64,000 nucleotides of DNA from Candidatus Woesearchaeota archaeon (GCA_016185705.1 JACPMZ010000007.1:43157-107156), one strand, 5' to 3'. Positions 42,270 through 51,831 are shown, counted from the stretch's first letter. The notes: a model not told the origin generated them from the sequence alone. Translations and numbers: made by a program.

Positions 42270-42820
42270 CTGTAATCAGTCCTCTTGCGCTCTTCCTCTT
42301 CCCGCTGCTTTCTCAGATGGTATGATTCTGCAATCTCGCCTGCTGCTTCCTTTGCAGCATCGTATGAGCGCATTGCCTCCTTGTCCGCTTCAGGGCGTGC
42401 GCTGTAAACGTCTTTTTGAACCTTTGAGCTGTAGTCAACTTTTGCTTTTGCATCCTCAAGCGCCTGGCCGTACAAAGGCCTGCTGCCCTGCCCTTTTTCC
42501 TTGGCATCTTCCTTGGCATCTTCAGCCATTTCCTCAAGGTTTATCTCCTCCTCAGGCTGCTCTGCACGGGTTTCCGTAGCAAACCTTGCTGTTTTGAAAA
42601 CTTCTTTTTCCTCGCCTGTAACAAGCTGCGAGAGGTCATGCGCCTTGACCTGCTCAATAGGGGCGTGCCTCTTTACTTCTGCCTCGCCGATTTCGAGCAT
42701 GGAATCCCTTATAAGCGCTTCAGCTTCCTCTATTTCGCGCTTCCTCTCATCCTCCATCTCCTTCAGGCGCTTAATGCGCTCTTCCGGCTCCAGCTTTCTT
42801 ATTTCCTCGAGTTCAGACAT
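42266..42820 (-). CDS. Highly charged helical protein
   Basis: 184 residues, Glu/Lys/Arg-rich, starting SELEEIRKLEPEERIKRLKE with long predicted helices and no hydrophobic core motif. It is the first partner of the TIM-barrel gene and translationally coupled to it, so the two probably act together. Comparable charged small proteins occur in other DPANN archaea. Confidence 0.6.
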   Translation of the reverse strand: MSELEEIRKLEPEERIKRLKEMEDERKREIEEAEALIRDSMLEIGEAEVKRHAPIEQVKAHDLSQLVTGEEKEVFKTARFATETRAEQPEEEINLEEMAEDAKEDAKEKGQGSRPLYGQALEDAKAKVDYSSKVQKDVYSARPEADKEAMRSYDAAKEAAGEIAESYHLRKQREEEERKRTDYR

Positions 42821-42876
42821 ATAGCAGTTGCCTCTTGTCGCAGGGCTGAATTAACAGCCCTTCAATTTGTGTGCCC

Positions 42877-42924
42877 AGCGTTTGATTTTCCCTCCCTTAA
42901 TTTCAGGGAGGGAAAATTAAGCGT
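42877..42924. repeat. Palindromic intergenic repeat
   Basis: Inner arms ATTTTCCCTCCCT and AGGGAGGGAAAAT are perfect. The outer bases CGTTTG and TAAGCG pair if G-U wobbles are allowed. Between two minus-strand genes. Confidence 0.85.
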
Positions 42925-42950
42925 GGAGAGCAGGACTGGCGTAGTTGTTT

Positions 42951-44471
42951 TTACCACGTCATCATTCCGTGCATTTTCTTATAGTTTTTGTACGTCTGGT
43001 ATATTGAGCGCTTTAAATCTGCTCTGGCTGATTCTATGTTCAGCTCATCCTTAACGTCATCGCCCTTTGCTCCTCCTTTTTTTCTCAGCCTGATCCCGTG
43101 GGTGAATGGAGCTACTATTTCCTTAACGCCTGAGAAGACGCCGATGAACGGCTCTGCTGCGCCTTTTACAGCTTCAGCTGCCTGGCTTTTCTTTTTTTCC
43201 TCCTCTTTTTTGTCTTCCTCAAACTGCTCGCCGCCTTCCTTCAGATATTCTTTCAGCTCTGAGCCCATGGCGTCCATTGACTCCTTTATTGATTCAGAGA
43301 CAGTGCCGAGCAAATGCATGTCTTCCGCCTCCTTCATGTTAATGTAGTTGCTTATCTGGTCGTCGCTCCAGACATAGCCGCGGAGCTTCATGTCAAACTT
43401 TCCGGTGTGCATCGGGCCGCGCTGGTAGCCTTCCTGAACATAGCTGAGAGCCGGACGGGTGCGGTAGTACATGTGCACCAGAATGCAGGGCTTGTACTTT
43501 CTTCCCGTTTCCTTGATTGCAAGCACCTCTATTTCAACAAGCGCACCTTCAAATGCTGTTATTAAATCTGCGACGTCGCTCCTCACAAGCTTCTCAGCCA
43601 TCCCCAGACGAAGAATGTTCCTTAAGTACGGCTTAACCCAGCCAGTGTAGAGCTTGATGGTGTCATAGTGCTGACGCAGATACTTTATTGTGAATTTCCG
43701 CCTTGTGCGCAGCTCCCTGTAAGTGCGCAGCTTCCACATATAATACTGCGTGAGCTTCCTATTCAGAACTTCCTTAACCTTCTCATTGAATCCTTTAAGG
43801 CTGTCAACTGCCGCGTCCACTGTATCAACAACCTTGTTTGTTGCTGCGTCAAAATTTTTTTCCGCTTCCTTGTGCAGCCCGATGTCGTTTGCCCTCACCC
43901 TGAAGAACAGGTCAGGCAGAACAGTGAAGCCAACTGTCTGGGCAAGCCCGTAAACCGAGGCAGCATTCTTTACGCCGCCTTCAACCTGGTCAACCCAGAT
44001 TCCTTTCAGCGTTATCTCAGAGCCGGATGCCTCCTCATCTTTCCTTTCCCTGCTGCGGTTGAATGTGTGCTCGTAGTAGCCGAGCCGCTCATCAATTATG
44101 CGAAGCTCGCGAACTATCTGGAACAGCGCTTTAAGCATCTCGCTTATGCCGCGAAGAAACTGGGCTGCTTTGTCCTGCTGCGCGCCGAGGCGCTGCTCAC
44201 TCACCCCGAAAAATGCGCTGCCTTCAGAAGCCGCATTTATGTCTGTAATTTTGTGCAGCTTATTGTAGCTCCAGCCGTATTTCAGCTCATCAATGGTCCA
44301 GAAATAAGCTTCCTCAATCGGCAGGTTAATGGCTTCAACCACCAGCCGGTAGAAGTGCAGGGGCTGGGGGAAGCCGGTCTTTTCTGTAACTCCGCTGACC
44401 AGCTCTGCCACTTCCTCTTTTTTAAACTTCCACTCGTTCAGTAATGAAGTTTTTTCCTTTCCTTCTGCCAT
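42951..44471 (-). CDS. Large uncharacterised helical protein
   Basis: 506 residues, mainly helical with no signal peptide. The N-terminal part (FPQPLHFYRLVVEAINLPIE) and middle (YYMWKLRTYRELRTRRKFT) look globular; residues about 415-445 are a Lys/Glu coiled coil; the C-terminus (FIGVFSGVKEIVAPFTHGI) may touch a membrane. It belongs to the minus-strand cluster with the TIM-barrel and charged proteins. I recognise no domain. Confidence 0.65.
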   Translation of the reverse strand: MAEGKEKTSLLNEWKFKKEEVAELVSGVTEKTGFPQPLHFYRLVVEAINLPIEEAYFWTIDELKYGWSYNKLHKITDINAASEGSAFFGVSEQRLGAQQDKAAQFLRGISEMLKALFQIVRELRIIDERLGYYEHTFNRSRERKDEEASGSEITLKGIWVDQVEGGVKNAASVYGLAQTVGFTVLPDLFFRVRANDIGLHKEAEKNFDAATNKVVDTVDAAVDSLKGFNEKVKEVLNRKLTQYYMWKLRTYRELRTRRKFTIKYLRQHYDTIKLYTGWVKPYLRNILRLGMAEKLVRSDVADLITAFEGALVEIEVLAIKETGRKYKPCILVHMYYRTRPALSYVQEGYQRGPMHTGKFDMKLRGYVWSDDQISNYINMKEAEDMHLLGTVSESIKESMDAMGSELKEYLKEGGEQFEEDKKEEEKKKSQAAEAVKGAAEPFIGVFSGVKEIVAPFTHGIRLRKKGGAKGDDVKDELNIESARADLKRSIYQTYKNYKKMHGMMTW

Positions 44472-44565
44472 GGTTGATTCCCTTTTTTGTATGCCAATGT
44501 ATAAGTATTTTTCTATCTCGCGCTCTGCTGAAAATGCGGCATTTAGCTTTCATGATCTGCTCAAA

Positions 44566-44616
44566 CGCTGCCTTTTCATCTCCCCCTAAAATTTAAGGGG
44601 AGATGAAAAGGCAGCG
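44566..44616. repeat. Palindromic intergenic repeat
   Basis: Arms of 20 bases (44566-44585 and 44597-44616) pair perfectly; the outer sequence is CGCTGCCTTTTCATC and the loop is CTAAAATTTAA. Its outer arms differ from other members, yet both sides have changed together. Confidence 0.9.
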
Positions 44617-44677
44617 GATTTGTGGTTGGAGGTGAGATTTTCAAAATAGCCTATTGCGCGGCAACCTCAAGTTAAAT

Positions 44678-46333
44678 TTACTTTATCACCGCCTGCCTCT
44701 CGTAAAGCTCACGCATGTGGCTGAACTTGTTTTGCATTATGGCTGGAGCATTGAGGTTGTCGAGCAAACCGGCAACGTGCTCCCCTCCAAGGAACTGCGG
44801 CATTATGACGTAGCTTGCGCCAGCATTGTACAGCTTGAGAGCTGTCTCAATCTTGTTTGCTGTAACGAACGCTGCCGCTCTGCCTTTTGCAGCTTCCTTT
44901 ATGATAAGCTCATTCTCATGCTGATAGGGCAGCGTGCTCACGACAAGCTGCGCTTCAGGAATGTTAAGCTTTTCGACGAACCCTGCATCGCCGAGGTCGC
45001 CGTATACTGCAGGAATCCGCTGCCTTTGCAGTCTGGAAATGACATCCGGATCGTAGTCAACAACAACAAACGATTTCCTGAGCTGCTGCAGCTTTTTGGC
45101 GATGCTGTGGCCGATGCTGTTGTAGCCGCAAATTACTGCGTCCACCCCTGATTTTTCCACCGGAGCGTCCCGGGCTGGCTTAAAACGGAATGCCCTGCTA
45201 AGCATCCTGTAAAACTGTTCATCATACTTGACAACATAAGTGGTTGAAGTAATGGTTATTGCAGCTACTGCAACAACTATGGCAGCAATGTCTGCTGCGA
45301 TGTGGCCGAGCGATACGCCAAGAGCAACAAGTATCAGCGAAAATTCGCTTATCTGCCCTATCGGAATGGCTGTCATGATTGAAATCCTTTTGTTGTAGCC
45401 GAGCAGCATGCCGAGGGCTGCAACTATTACCGGGTTGCCGATTATAACAAACAGCGAGAAAACAATAACTGCGATGTACGAAGCAGACAGGGACGGCAGC
45501 GCAAGCTGCATGCCCAGCGAGACAAAAAATATTGTTGCAAAAAAATCCCTCAGCGGCTTAACCCTGCTGTCAATCTCCAGCTTAAAAGACGATGAGGCAA
45601 GGGTAACCCCTGCAATGAACGAGCCAATAGCCATGGAGTAGCCCAAAAACTCTGAGAAGAACGCAAACGCAAAAAGCCACGAGACAGCTGAAAGGAACAG
45701 CAGCTCTGTTGATTTTGCTGACGCCCTGAACAGGAGCGGCAGCAGGGTTTTGGCTGCAATGAAAGCGGCTGCAAGAATTATCACGCCCTTCAGCAGACTG
45801 GCTCCGATAAGCTGCAGCGAACTGCTGCCTATTGAAGGAAGCAAAGCCAATATCATGATTGCAGCAATGTCCTGCACCAGCAGAATGCCCACTATGATTC
45901 TGCCGTACATCGTATCAAGCTGCGCCTTGTCGCTCAGCAGCTTGACCACAATCATCGTGCTGCTCATAGCCAGAGCAACTGCGATGTAAAAAGAAGCGAT
46001 GTGGCTGAATCCGAACAGCTTCGCGATGCCGAAGCCGGCAATGGAGGTAAACACGGCCTGCCCAACCCCCATAATGGCAGCTTTCGTTCCGGAGTTTCGC
46101 AGCTTCGTCACATCAATTTCCAGGCCAACAATGAAAAGCATCAAAGCAATGCCAAGCTCAGAAAGCAGCGCTATTGTTTCAGTGCTCGTAATAAGGCCTG
46201 CAGCGGCAGGGCCGATAACAAATCCTGCGAGGAGGTAGCCAAGAACAATCGGCTGCCGGACAAGGTTGGCAATGTAAGCGAGCAAAGTGGCAATTATAAT
46301 CACTGCGCCAATCTCAAAAACCAGGTTAGCCAT
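44678..46333 (-). CDS. Kef-type cation/proton antiporter with TrkA-N domain
   Basis: 551 residues from the ATG at 46333, preceded by GAGGTTG. About twelve membrane segments of the CPA2 type (LGYLLAGFVIGPAAAGL, LFIVGLEIDVTKLRNSG) are followed from about residue 400 by a Rossmann TrkA-N domain (VICGYNSIGHSIAKKL, VVDYDPD) that senses NAD(H) or nucleotides. It exchanges K+ or Na+ for protons. It overlaps the NAD(P)HX dehydratase gene by 8 bases. Confidence 0.93.
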   Translation of the reverse strand: MANLVFEIGAVIIIATLLAYIANLVRQPIVLGYLLAGFVIGPAAAGLITSTETIALLSELGIALMLFIVGLEIDVTKLRNSGTKAAIMGVGQAVFTSIAGFGIAKLFGFSHIASFYIAVALAMSSTMIVVKLLSDKAQLDTMYGRIIVGILLVQDIAAIMILALLPSIGSSSLQLIGASLLKGVIILAAAFIAAKTLLPLLFRASAKSTELLFLSAVSWLFAFAFFSEFLGYSMAIGSFIAGVTLASSSFKLEIDSRVKPLRDFFATIFFVSLGMQLALPSLSASYIAVIVFSLFVIIGNPVIVAALGMLLGYNKRISIMTAIPIGQISEFSLILVALGVSLGHIAADIAAIVVAVAAITITSTTYVVKYDEQFYRMLSRAFRFKPARDAPVEKSGVDAVICGYNSIGHSIAKKLQQLRKSFVVVDYDPDVISRLQRQRIPAVYGDLGDAGFVEKLNIPEAQLVVSTLPYQHENELIIKEAAKGRAAAFVTANKIETALKLYNAGASYVIMPQFLGGEHVAGLLDNLNAPAIMQNKFSHMRELYERQAVIK

Positions 46334-47102
46334 TCTCAACCTCTTTTCCAATCAAATCAAGCATGTCTGAGGCAGTGTAGCCGTAGCCGAATCTTTTTGA
46401 CAATTTTTCGCCGATTTTTCCGTTAACATAAGTTGCAATGCAGGCTGCTGCCCATAAATCCTTTTCCTGCGCCAGAATGCCTGCTGTGATTCCTGCCAGA
46501 ACATCTCCGGTTCCAGCAACAGTCATGCCTGCATGCCCTGTCCTGTTCAGCTTTGTTTTGTTTTTGGAAAAAATTTTGTCAACCATTCCTTTGACTATTA
46601 TTACATTATTGCCCATTTCCGCTTTTACATTCTTTTCACTGCAGCCGCTGTTTTTCAGCAGAATTTCAAACTCTTTCTTATGCGGCGTAAGAATGGCGTT
46701 TGAAACATCCTGAATCTTTACTGCCTTGATTGCATCTGCGTCAATGACTTTTGGCTTTTTGATTTTTTTAACAACAGATGCTGCGAATTTTTTAGTGGCA
46801 GCCCTTGTTCCGAGCCCGTTGCCGATTAATACAACATCAAAATTCTTTGAAAGCTGAAGAATTTTGTCAGCGGCAGCAGCAGTAAAATAGCTGCCCCTGA
46901 CCTTGACGGTGATAAAGTCAGGGCTCAGGCAGTTAATTGCCCAGGCAACCTTTTCAGGAGCGACTATGGTGACATTGTCCACGCCAGCCCTGAAGGCAGC
47001 CATGCCGGCCAGATAAACAGCGCCAACATAGTCAATGCTGCCTCCAACCACCAAAACTTTTCCATTATCTCCCTTATGGGAGTCACTTTTTCTCGGCTTC
47101 AT
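46326..47102 (-). CDS. nnrD: ADP/ATP-dependent NAD(P)H-hydrate dehydratase
   Basis: 258 residues from the ATG at 47102. The ribokinase-like fold shows SHKGDNGKVLVVGGS at the start, the LTPHKKEF motif, and the catalytic GTGDVLAG. It repairs hydrated NAD(P)H. The separate epimerase domain (NnrE), often fused in front, is absent. Its start overlaps the AbrB-like gene by 20 bases and its end overlaps the antiporter start, giving one operon; both neighbours are nucleotide- or redox-related. Confidence 0.9.
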   Translation of the reverse strand: MKPRKSDSHKGDNGKVLVVGGSIDYVGAVYLAGMAAFRAGVDNVTIVAPEKVAWAINCLSPDFITVKVRGSYFTAAAADKILQLSKNFDVVLIGNGLGTRAATKKFAASVVKKIKKPKVIDADAIKAVKIQDVSNAILTPHKKEFEILLKNSGCSEKNVKAEMGNNVIIVKGMVDKIFSKNKTKLNRTGHAGMTVAGTGDVLAGITAGILAQEKDLWAAACIATYVNGKIGEKLSKRFGYGYTASDMLDLIGKEVENG

Positions 47103-47238
47103 TTTTGATAACAAGGTCTCCCTCTTTGTTTAACTCAAACTGCAGGATGTCTCCTTTTCTCCATTTCTTTGCAAGAACAAGCTGCTTGGGCAGCGTAATC
47201 TTGAACTGCTCATTGGCGTCAAATTGCAGTCTGACCAT
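47083..47238 (-). CDS. AbrB/SpoVT-like small DNA-binding protein
   Basis: 51 residues from the ATG at 47238: MVRLQFDANEQFKITLPKQL, then KKWRKGDILQFELNKEGDLV. This is a single swapped-hairpin AbrB-type domain. A TTTATATATAAC box lies about 20 bases before the ATG. It may regulate its own operon (nnrD and the antiporter) or be a lone antitoxin. Confidence 0.8.
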   Translation of the reverse strand: MVRLQFDANEQFKITLPKQLVLAKKWRKGDILQFELNKEGDLVIKNEAEKK

Positions 47239-47327
47239 TGCTGCTTTAACGCAATTGTTATATATAAATTTATCTATTTTAATATTATTTTAAGTATGAC
47301 TTAAATTAGGCATAATTAAAAAAGGGT

Positions 47328-47516
47328 GTGACGGCGAAACAAAAGGTTTATTTAGCGGCACAACAAAATTATGTTATGGATTCAGAAACTGATGCGGATT
47401 GGGAAGATTTTGTCGGCATACTTAGCAAAGAATCTGCTGGCAAGCTCAGAAAATCCGTGGAAGAATCCGGGAAAAGCTGGGATGAGCCATCAAAAGAAAC
47501 ACTGCGAAAAGTTTAA
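47328..47516 (+). CDS. Small acidic protein
   Basis: 62 residues from a GTG. Helical, with DADWEDFVGILSKES and a charged tail. A GGGTG stretch directly precedes or overlaps the start. The TTTAAATA promoter of the next gene lies in its last codons. It might be a truncated antitoxin-like protein, with no recognised family. Confidence 0.4.
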   Translation: MTAKQKVYLAAQQNYVMDSETDADWEDFVGILSKESAGKLRKSVEESGKSWDEPSKETLRKV

Positions 47517-47542
47517 ATACACCAATCCTCAAAAGACGTGCA

Positions 47543-47971
47543 ATGCACCTATTTACAGGCAAGAAAGGAATCGGCGGAGGCGTAGGCGGACCACGTCAGC
47601 CGGTTTCCGGGATTCTCGGGCTGATATTCCTTGCATTAGGGCTGATACCTCTGCTTCACAGCTTAGGAGTTATTGACTTTACCATTCCCCTTGTCCCAAC
47701 AGGCCTTATCCTGTGGGTGCTCGCAGCAATAGGCGGCTTAGTGCTGCTGTGGGATGCATTAAGCGAGAACATGCCAACAGGCATTGAATCGCAGCTCAAA
47801 ATGGCCAGCTTAATAGGCGGACTGCTCCTGCTGGCAATCGGAGTGATTCCGATACTCAACAATTTCGGAGTAATCGGCTTAACAATCCCAAACATAGGCG
47901 AAACAATCATAAACGGGCTGTTCGTGCTCGTCGGAGTGCTTCTTCTGTACGGAGCTGCGAAGCAGTTCTGA
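47543..47971 (+). CDS. Small membrane protein with four spans
   Basis: 142 residues. After a Gly-rich N-terminus, four hydrophobic segments occur as two similar halves: SGILGLIFLALGLIPLLHSLGVI and SLIGGLLLLAIGVIPILNNF each begin a two-helix unit. This internal duplication suggests a small channel- or scaffold-like protein. A TTTAAATACACC box is about 25 bases upstream of the ATG. Function unknown. Confidence 0.7.
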   Translation: MHLFTGKKGIGGGVGGPRQPVSGILGLIFLALGLIPLLHSLGVIDFTIPLVPTGLILWVLAAIGGLVLLWDALSENMPTGIESQLKMASLIGGLLLLAIGVIPILNNFGVIGLTIPNIGETIINGLFVLVGVLLLYGAAKQF

Positions 47972-48068
47972 TTTGCGATAAATTTATATAACGTGGATGC
48001 AGGAGTATGATGTTGAGTAGATATGAGGATATTGTGCTGACTGGTTATAATTGTCAAGGTGCGCATAA

Positions 48069-49241
48069 ATGAACAAGAAGATTATTTCGTTGATTCTATT
48101 ATCCTTTATGTTTACAGTTGTTTTAAGCAATATTGCGTATGCTCAGCCGACCGGTATCCCTGAATGGTTTAGTGAAGATCAAGACTGGCCGCCGTACGGC
48201 ACAGGTGAAACAGACCCCATACCGAGATGGTACATAGCAATTGTTTGGCTTGCTCTCGGAACTATAATCTTCGTTACAGCATCAAAGGTGCCTCCTTTTA
48301 AGGAAACAGCCCATAAGAATGCAATGATTTTCTTTGCATTTGCCTTTTCAGGCATAGCAGTAGGCGGAACCGCTTTTGTCAACTATGTTGCATCCCTCTT
48401 TGGAGTGGGGGCAGTCGGGTTTTGGGTTGTGGGTATTATTGCACTGGTTTCCCTTTTAATCGGCTTACTTCCCGGTTCGCTGGGGCTTGGTGCAAAAGTA
48501 GGCGGCGAGGGTTTTAAGCTTGGTGCTGAAGGTGTTGAAGCAGGTAAAGACGCCATACGCAGTATTAAGGGTGAGAAAAGGGATGAGCAAATGCAGCAAA
48601 GGTTACTAAGCCAACTTGAGCAAATGGAAACTGCAGGAATAAGAGATGTTAACGCGCTTACAAATTACCTGCACGAAATAAACAGAATCTTAGCAAATCC
48701 AACTGCCTTGAAAAATAAAAATCTAAGACAATCATTGTCTGACAAAATATCTGCGCTCAATCCGGCTATTCATGCTTTAAGGTTGGATACTTCAGGCCTT
48801 GAGCGGGTTACACGAGCTATGGAAAGCGTTTCCCGGCAAGAAGTTAATTTGCTGAAGAGAGAAATGAGAACTGCGCGAGCAGCTGCAGCCGGTGCGGGCG
48901 GACCAGCCCCTACTGATGCGCAAATCAACACTTACCTAAACGACCTCAGGACACAGGTTTTGACTGACTACAGAAGCGAGCGTGACATGGCCAATCTGAA
49001 AACCAGACTGGACACAGCCAGCGCTCAGCTGTCAACTGACCTTCATGCTGCTGTCACGCAGCTAAACGCAGGCAACATTGCTGCAGCTCAAACACAATTC
49101 GGTAACGCATTGCATCAACTACAGATTATTGGCTCAGAGCTGGCAGAATTAGAGCGAATTGGGGAAGGCATAGAAGCAAGAATACAAGCTGAAACCAGGG
49201 GCATAAATGCTCTGGACCACTTAGCTAGGATACATATATGA
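48069..49241 (+). CDS. Polytopic membrane protein with coiled-coil tail, paralogue A
   Basis: 390 residues. A signal peptide (about 1-25) is followed by a conserved block WPPYGTGETDPIPRWYIA, three membrane spans (about 52-75, 85-110, 115-138) and a Gly-rich linker. From about residue 165 comes a long helical tail with coiled-coil stretches (about 185-390). The first 160 residues are clearly homologous to the next gene; the tails are not. The tail is likely cytoplasmic after three spans. Function unknown; candidate signalling, scaffold or contact protein. Confidence 0.7.
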   Translation: MNKKIISLILLSFMFTVVLSNIAYAQPTGIPEWFSEDQDWPPYGTGETDPIPRWYIAIVWLALGTIIFVTASKVPPFKETAHKNAMIFFAFAFSGIAVGGTAFVNYVASLFGVGAVGFWVVGIIALVSLLIGLLPGSLGLGAKVGGEGFKLGAEGVEAGKDAIRSIKGEKRDEQMQQRLLSQLEQMETAGIRDVNALTNYLHEINRILANPTALKNKNLRQSLSDKISALNPAIHALRLDTSGLERVTRAMESVSRQEVNLLKREMRTARAAAAGAGGPAPTDAQINTYLNDLRTQVLTDYRSERDMANLKTRLDTASAQLSTDLHAAVTQLNAGNIAAAQTQFGNALHQLQIIGSELAELERIGEGIEARIQAETRGINALDHLARIHI

Positions 49242-49335
49242 ACGCATCTTCTTATTCTCGCAGCAATTTACAAATATTTAAATACAATGAGAATAAAAAT
49301 GGCCTTAGTGGTCAACAGTATGTAAGGCGTGCGCA

Positions 49336-51780
49336 ATGACTAATAAAAAAGCTGTGTTGCTGTTTTTCATTCTTTTCTCTCTCATCCTGCCAACCCCTGT
49401 CAATGCACAACCTTCAATAGCAGATGCTTTTTTTGAAGATCAGCCGTGGCCGCCATATGGCTCCGGAACACAAGATTTAATTCCGAGATGGTATATAGCA
49501 TCTGTTTGGCTTGCTTTAGGAACTGTGGTATTTGTAACTGCAGCCAATATTCCTGTTTTTAAGGGCACTAAATACAAAGGCGCAGTTATAATGTTCGCTC
49601 TTGCTTTTTCAGCTATCGCTGTTGCCGGAACGACTTTTGTTAATAATATCAGCGCTCTCTTCGGAGCAGGGGTATTAGGTCTTGCTGTAGTTGCCATAGT
49701 TGCATTGGTTTTTCTCCTGATCGGCCTCTTAACCCAGGCAATTGGTCTTGGCACAAAAATAGGTGGAGAGGGTGTTAGGCAGGCTGCTGAAGCAGCACAG
49801 CAGGCACGAGAAGCTGCTGCCCAACATCCTGCCCAAGCCGAGGCGCGGCTCCAGGATCATCCTGCTGTTCATGGTGGCGGTGTTGGTGCCGGAGGCGCTC
49901 CCAGTGCTCCTGGCGCTGCCGGTTATGCTGGTCCCGGTGTTCCTGCCGGTCCTGCTCCTGGTGGATGGGGTGGCAGAACCCCTGTTTTTCCAACCCCTGC
50001 TGTTCCTGGCGCTGGCGGTCCTGCTGCAACACAAGCTGTTAATGTTGCTAACAATGCAGCCCAAACTGCTCAAAACGCGTCTGCTGCTTCAGCAGCGGCA
50101 ACAGAAGCTGCCAGAAACCTAGCTAAGGAAATAAACACGCTTATAGGCGCAATTAGTGAACGCAACGAAGCTCAAGCAGCTGTTAATGCCAACCCTTATG
50201 ACCGGGCAGCACAGCAGCGCCTTGAAAAATCAGAAGCCTCAGTGGATCGTTTAATAGGCGACGTAAAGCGCGGTGATGAACAGGTTATATTACAAGAAGA
50301 ACAAGCCAACCGTTATGATGAGCAGCTTGAGCAATATCAACAAGCAGCAGCCGAGTTTATAGAAAAGGGGGAGGAGCTGCTTGGCAGGTTAAGCAGATAT
50401 GACCGTGGCTTACGTCAAGCCATACGCCAGCTTGGAACGAGAATTGGGAAGATTCACTCAGTAGCGCAAACCATGGAATCCCAAATTCAGGAACAGAGGA
50501 AACTCATACAGGAATTAGCGGATTTAGTCAGCCAATTACAACATCAACGCCAACCAGATGCTGCTCTTGTTAAGGCAATTGAGAACATTGCCCACCGGGG
50601 CGAAACTGGTGCAGAATCTTTAGCTGGCGAAGTAGGGAGCGCGCTTAAACAACTCGGAGGGATTGCGAAGTTTGAGCGAGAAGCTATTCCTCTTGCAGGA
50701 GGTGAGAGTGTTGCTGACAGACGAGCGCTTTCAGATCTCGCAATTGCCTTAAGTCTGCTGGGAGTAGGCCCGGCAGTTATTGGTCAAATTGCTTCGGCGC
50801 TTAACCAGAGCAGGGCTATTGTCCCAATCATAGACGGCCAATACAGGATAATCTCTGAAGAAGGCGACAGGCTTGCATTGGTGCGTACTGAAGTTGCTGG
50901 TGCTTGGCAGTTGTGGGTGCAGCTGAGGAAGTTAAACCGCTTAATGGTTGCAGCAATCAGAGACGGTAACTTGCCAGAGCAGATGAAACTTTTTGAAGAA
51001 ATGCGAGCACTTGTTCCAGGATTTGCATCTCAAACAACTGCCCTGGCAACAAACTCCCACGGGCTGGCAGAAGCTACTGTCAGCGCTGAGCTTGACAGCG
51101 GCAGGATTCAGGCAATTCTGAGAGCGCTTACAAACGGCCATCGGGCACTGCAAAGAGCACTGCCCGCGGCTAAGCCGCTTGCTGCGCTCCCTGCTGAAAC
51201 GCAGACAAGAATAGATGAGCGCAAAAGGCAGCAAGAACTGCGCGAACAAAAAATCCGGGAAATAGAAGCTTACGAGGAGCAAATGCGCGCCCGGCGCAAA
51301 TCTTCTGCGGAAGCGCATGGCCTGGCCAGGTTCGAGCAAGGGCGAGTGCGCTCTTACGAAGGGCGTCCTGGATTGAAAGAAGGATGGCAGGGTGAACTGA
51401 GAACAATATATGCAGAGGACAATCGCAGGCGAGCCATAGAAGCGCACGCTGCAGCGAGAGAAGCACGCCTGGCAGAATTTGCGCGTGTGCGAGGGGCGCA
51501 AGCTGCTGCACCTGCACCGACAAGCCAACCTGGCAGGGCAAAGGCTGATCCGGAGCAAAGAAGGCTTGAAGCTCAAATAGCTATGTATCGGCAGACAATA
51601 GCAAGACTAAATCAACAAATTAAAGGCGCACGTGAACAACTTCCACGCACCAGAGCAGGCGGCAAGCCCAGGAGAGCGCTATACCAAACTTTAAAGAACC
51701 TGCGCGCAGAATTGGAAGGCAATCAGAAGAAACTGGGAATAATGGAAAGACAACTTGCACAGCTGAGAACCAGAGCATGA
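49336..51780 (+). CDS. Polytopic membrane protein with long coiled-coil tail, paralogue B
   Basis: 814 residues. Residues 1-150 repeat the signal peptide, the WPPYGSGTQDLIPRWYIA block and the three spans of paralogue A. A Gly/Pro/Ala-rich linker (about 175-235) and then more than 550 residues of Glu/Gln/Arg/Ala-rich helices follow, including charged coiled coils at about 300-420 and 620-814. The TTTAAATAC box at about 49277 gives it its own promoter. The two genes look like a membrane module fitted with different intracellular rods. Confidence 0.7.
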   Translation: MTNKKAVLLFFILFSLILPTPVNAQPSIADAFFEDQPWPPYGSGTQDLIPRWYIASVWLALGTVVFVTAANIPVFKGTKYKGAVIMFALAFSAIAVAGTTFVNNISALFGAGVLGLAVVAIVALVFLLIGLLTQAIGLGTKIGGEGVRQAAEAAQQAREAAAQHPAQAEARLQDHPAVHGGGVGAGGAPSAPGAAGYAGPGVPAGPAPGGWGGRTPVFPTPAVPGAGGPAATQAVNVANNAAQTAQNASAASAAATEAARNLAKEINTLIGAISERNEAQAAVNANPYDRAAQQRLEKSEASVDRLIGDVKRGDEQVILQEEQANRYDEQLEQYQQAAAEFIEKGEELLGRLSRYDRGLRQAIRQLGTRIGKIHSVAQTMESQIQEQRKLIQELADLVSQLQHQRQPDAALVKAIENIAHRGETGAESLAGEVGSALKQLGGIAKFEREAIPLAGGESVADRRALSDLAIALSLLGVGPAVIGQIASALNQSRAIVPIIDGQYRIISEEGDRLALVRTEVAGAWQLWVQLRKLNRLMVAAIRDGNLPEQMKLFEEMRALVPGFASQTTALATNSHGLAEATVSAELDSGRIQAILRALTNGHRALQRALPAAKPLAALPAETQTRIDERKRQQELREQKIREIEAYEEQMRARRKSSAEAHGLARFEQGRVRSYEGRPGLKEGWQGELRTIYAEDNRRRAIEAHAAAREARLAEFARVRGAQAAAPAPTSQPGRAKADPEQRRLEAQIAMYRQTIARLNQQIKGAREQLPRTRAGGKPRRALYQTLKNLRAELEGNQKKLGIMERQLAQLRTRA

Positions 51781-51805
51781 TTAAGAAACAGATGAAATAG
51801 ACTGC

Positions 51806-51831
51806 CCATCCACCATCCCAATGTTAAGCCC
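51806..51831. repeat. S10 3'-end copy 3 (most degraded)
   Basis: On the minus strand this reads GLNIGMVDG, resembling the S10 C-terminal [11 protein letters not shown]. It overlaps the stop of the UPF0175 gene. It is the outermost of three S10-like tails (see 52705 and 53388). Weak by itself but in register with the others. Confidence 0.4.

Noticed and set aside
43668..44444. 258-codon open frame on the plus strand
   Set aside because: Antisense shadow of the gene at 42951. It has no promoter or ribosome-binding site and an unnatural Cys/His/Leu composition.
50941..51576. 211-codon open frame on the minus strand
   Set aside because: Opposite the helical tail of the protein at 49336. Arg/Ser/Cys-rich and without motifs.
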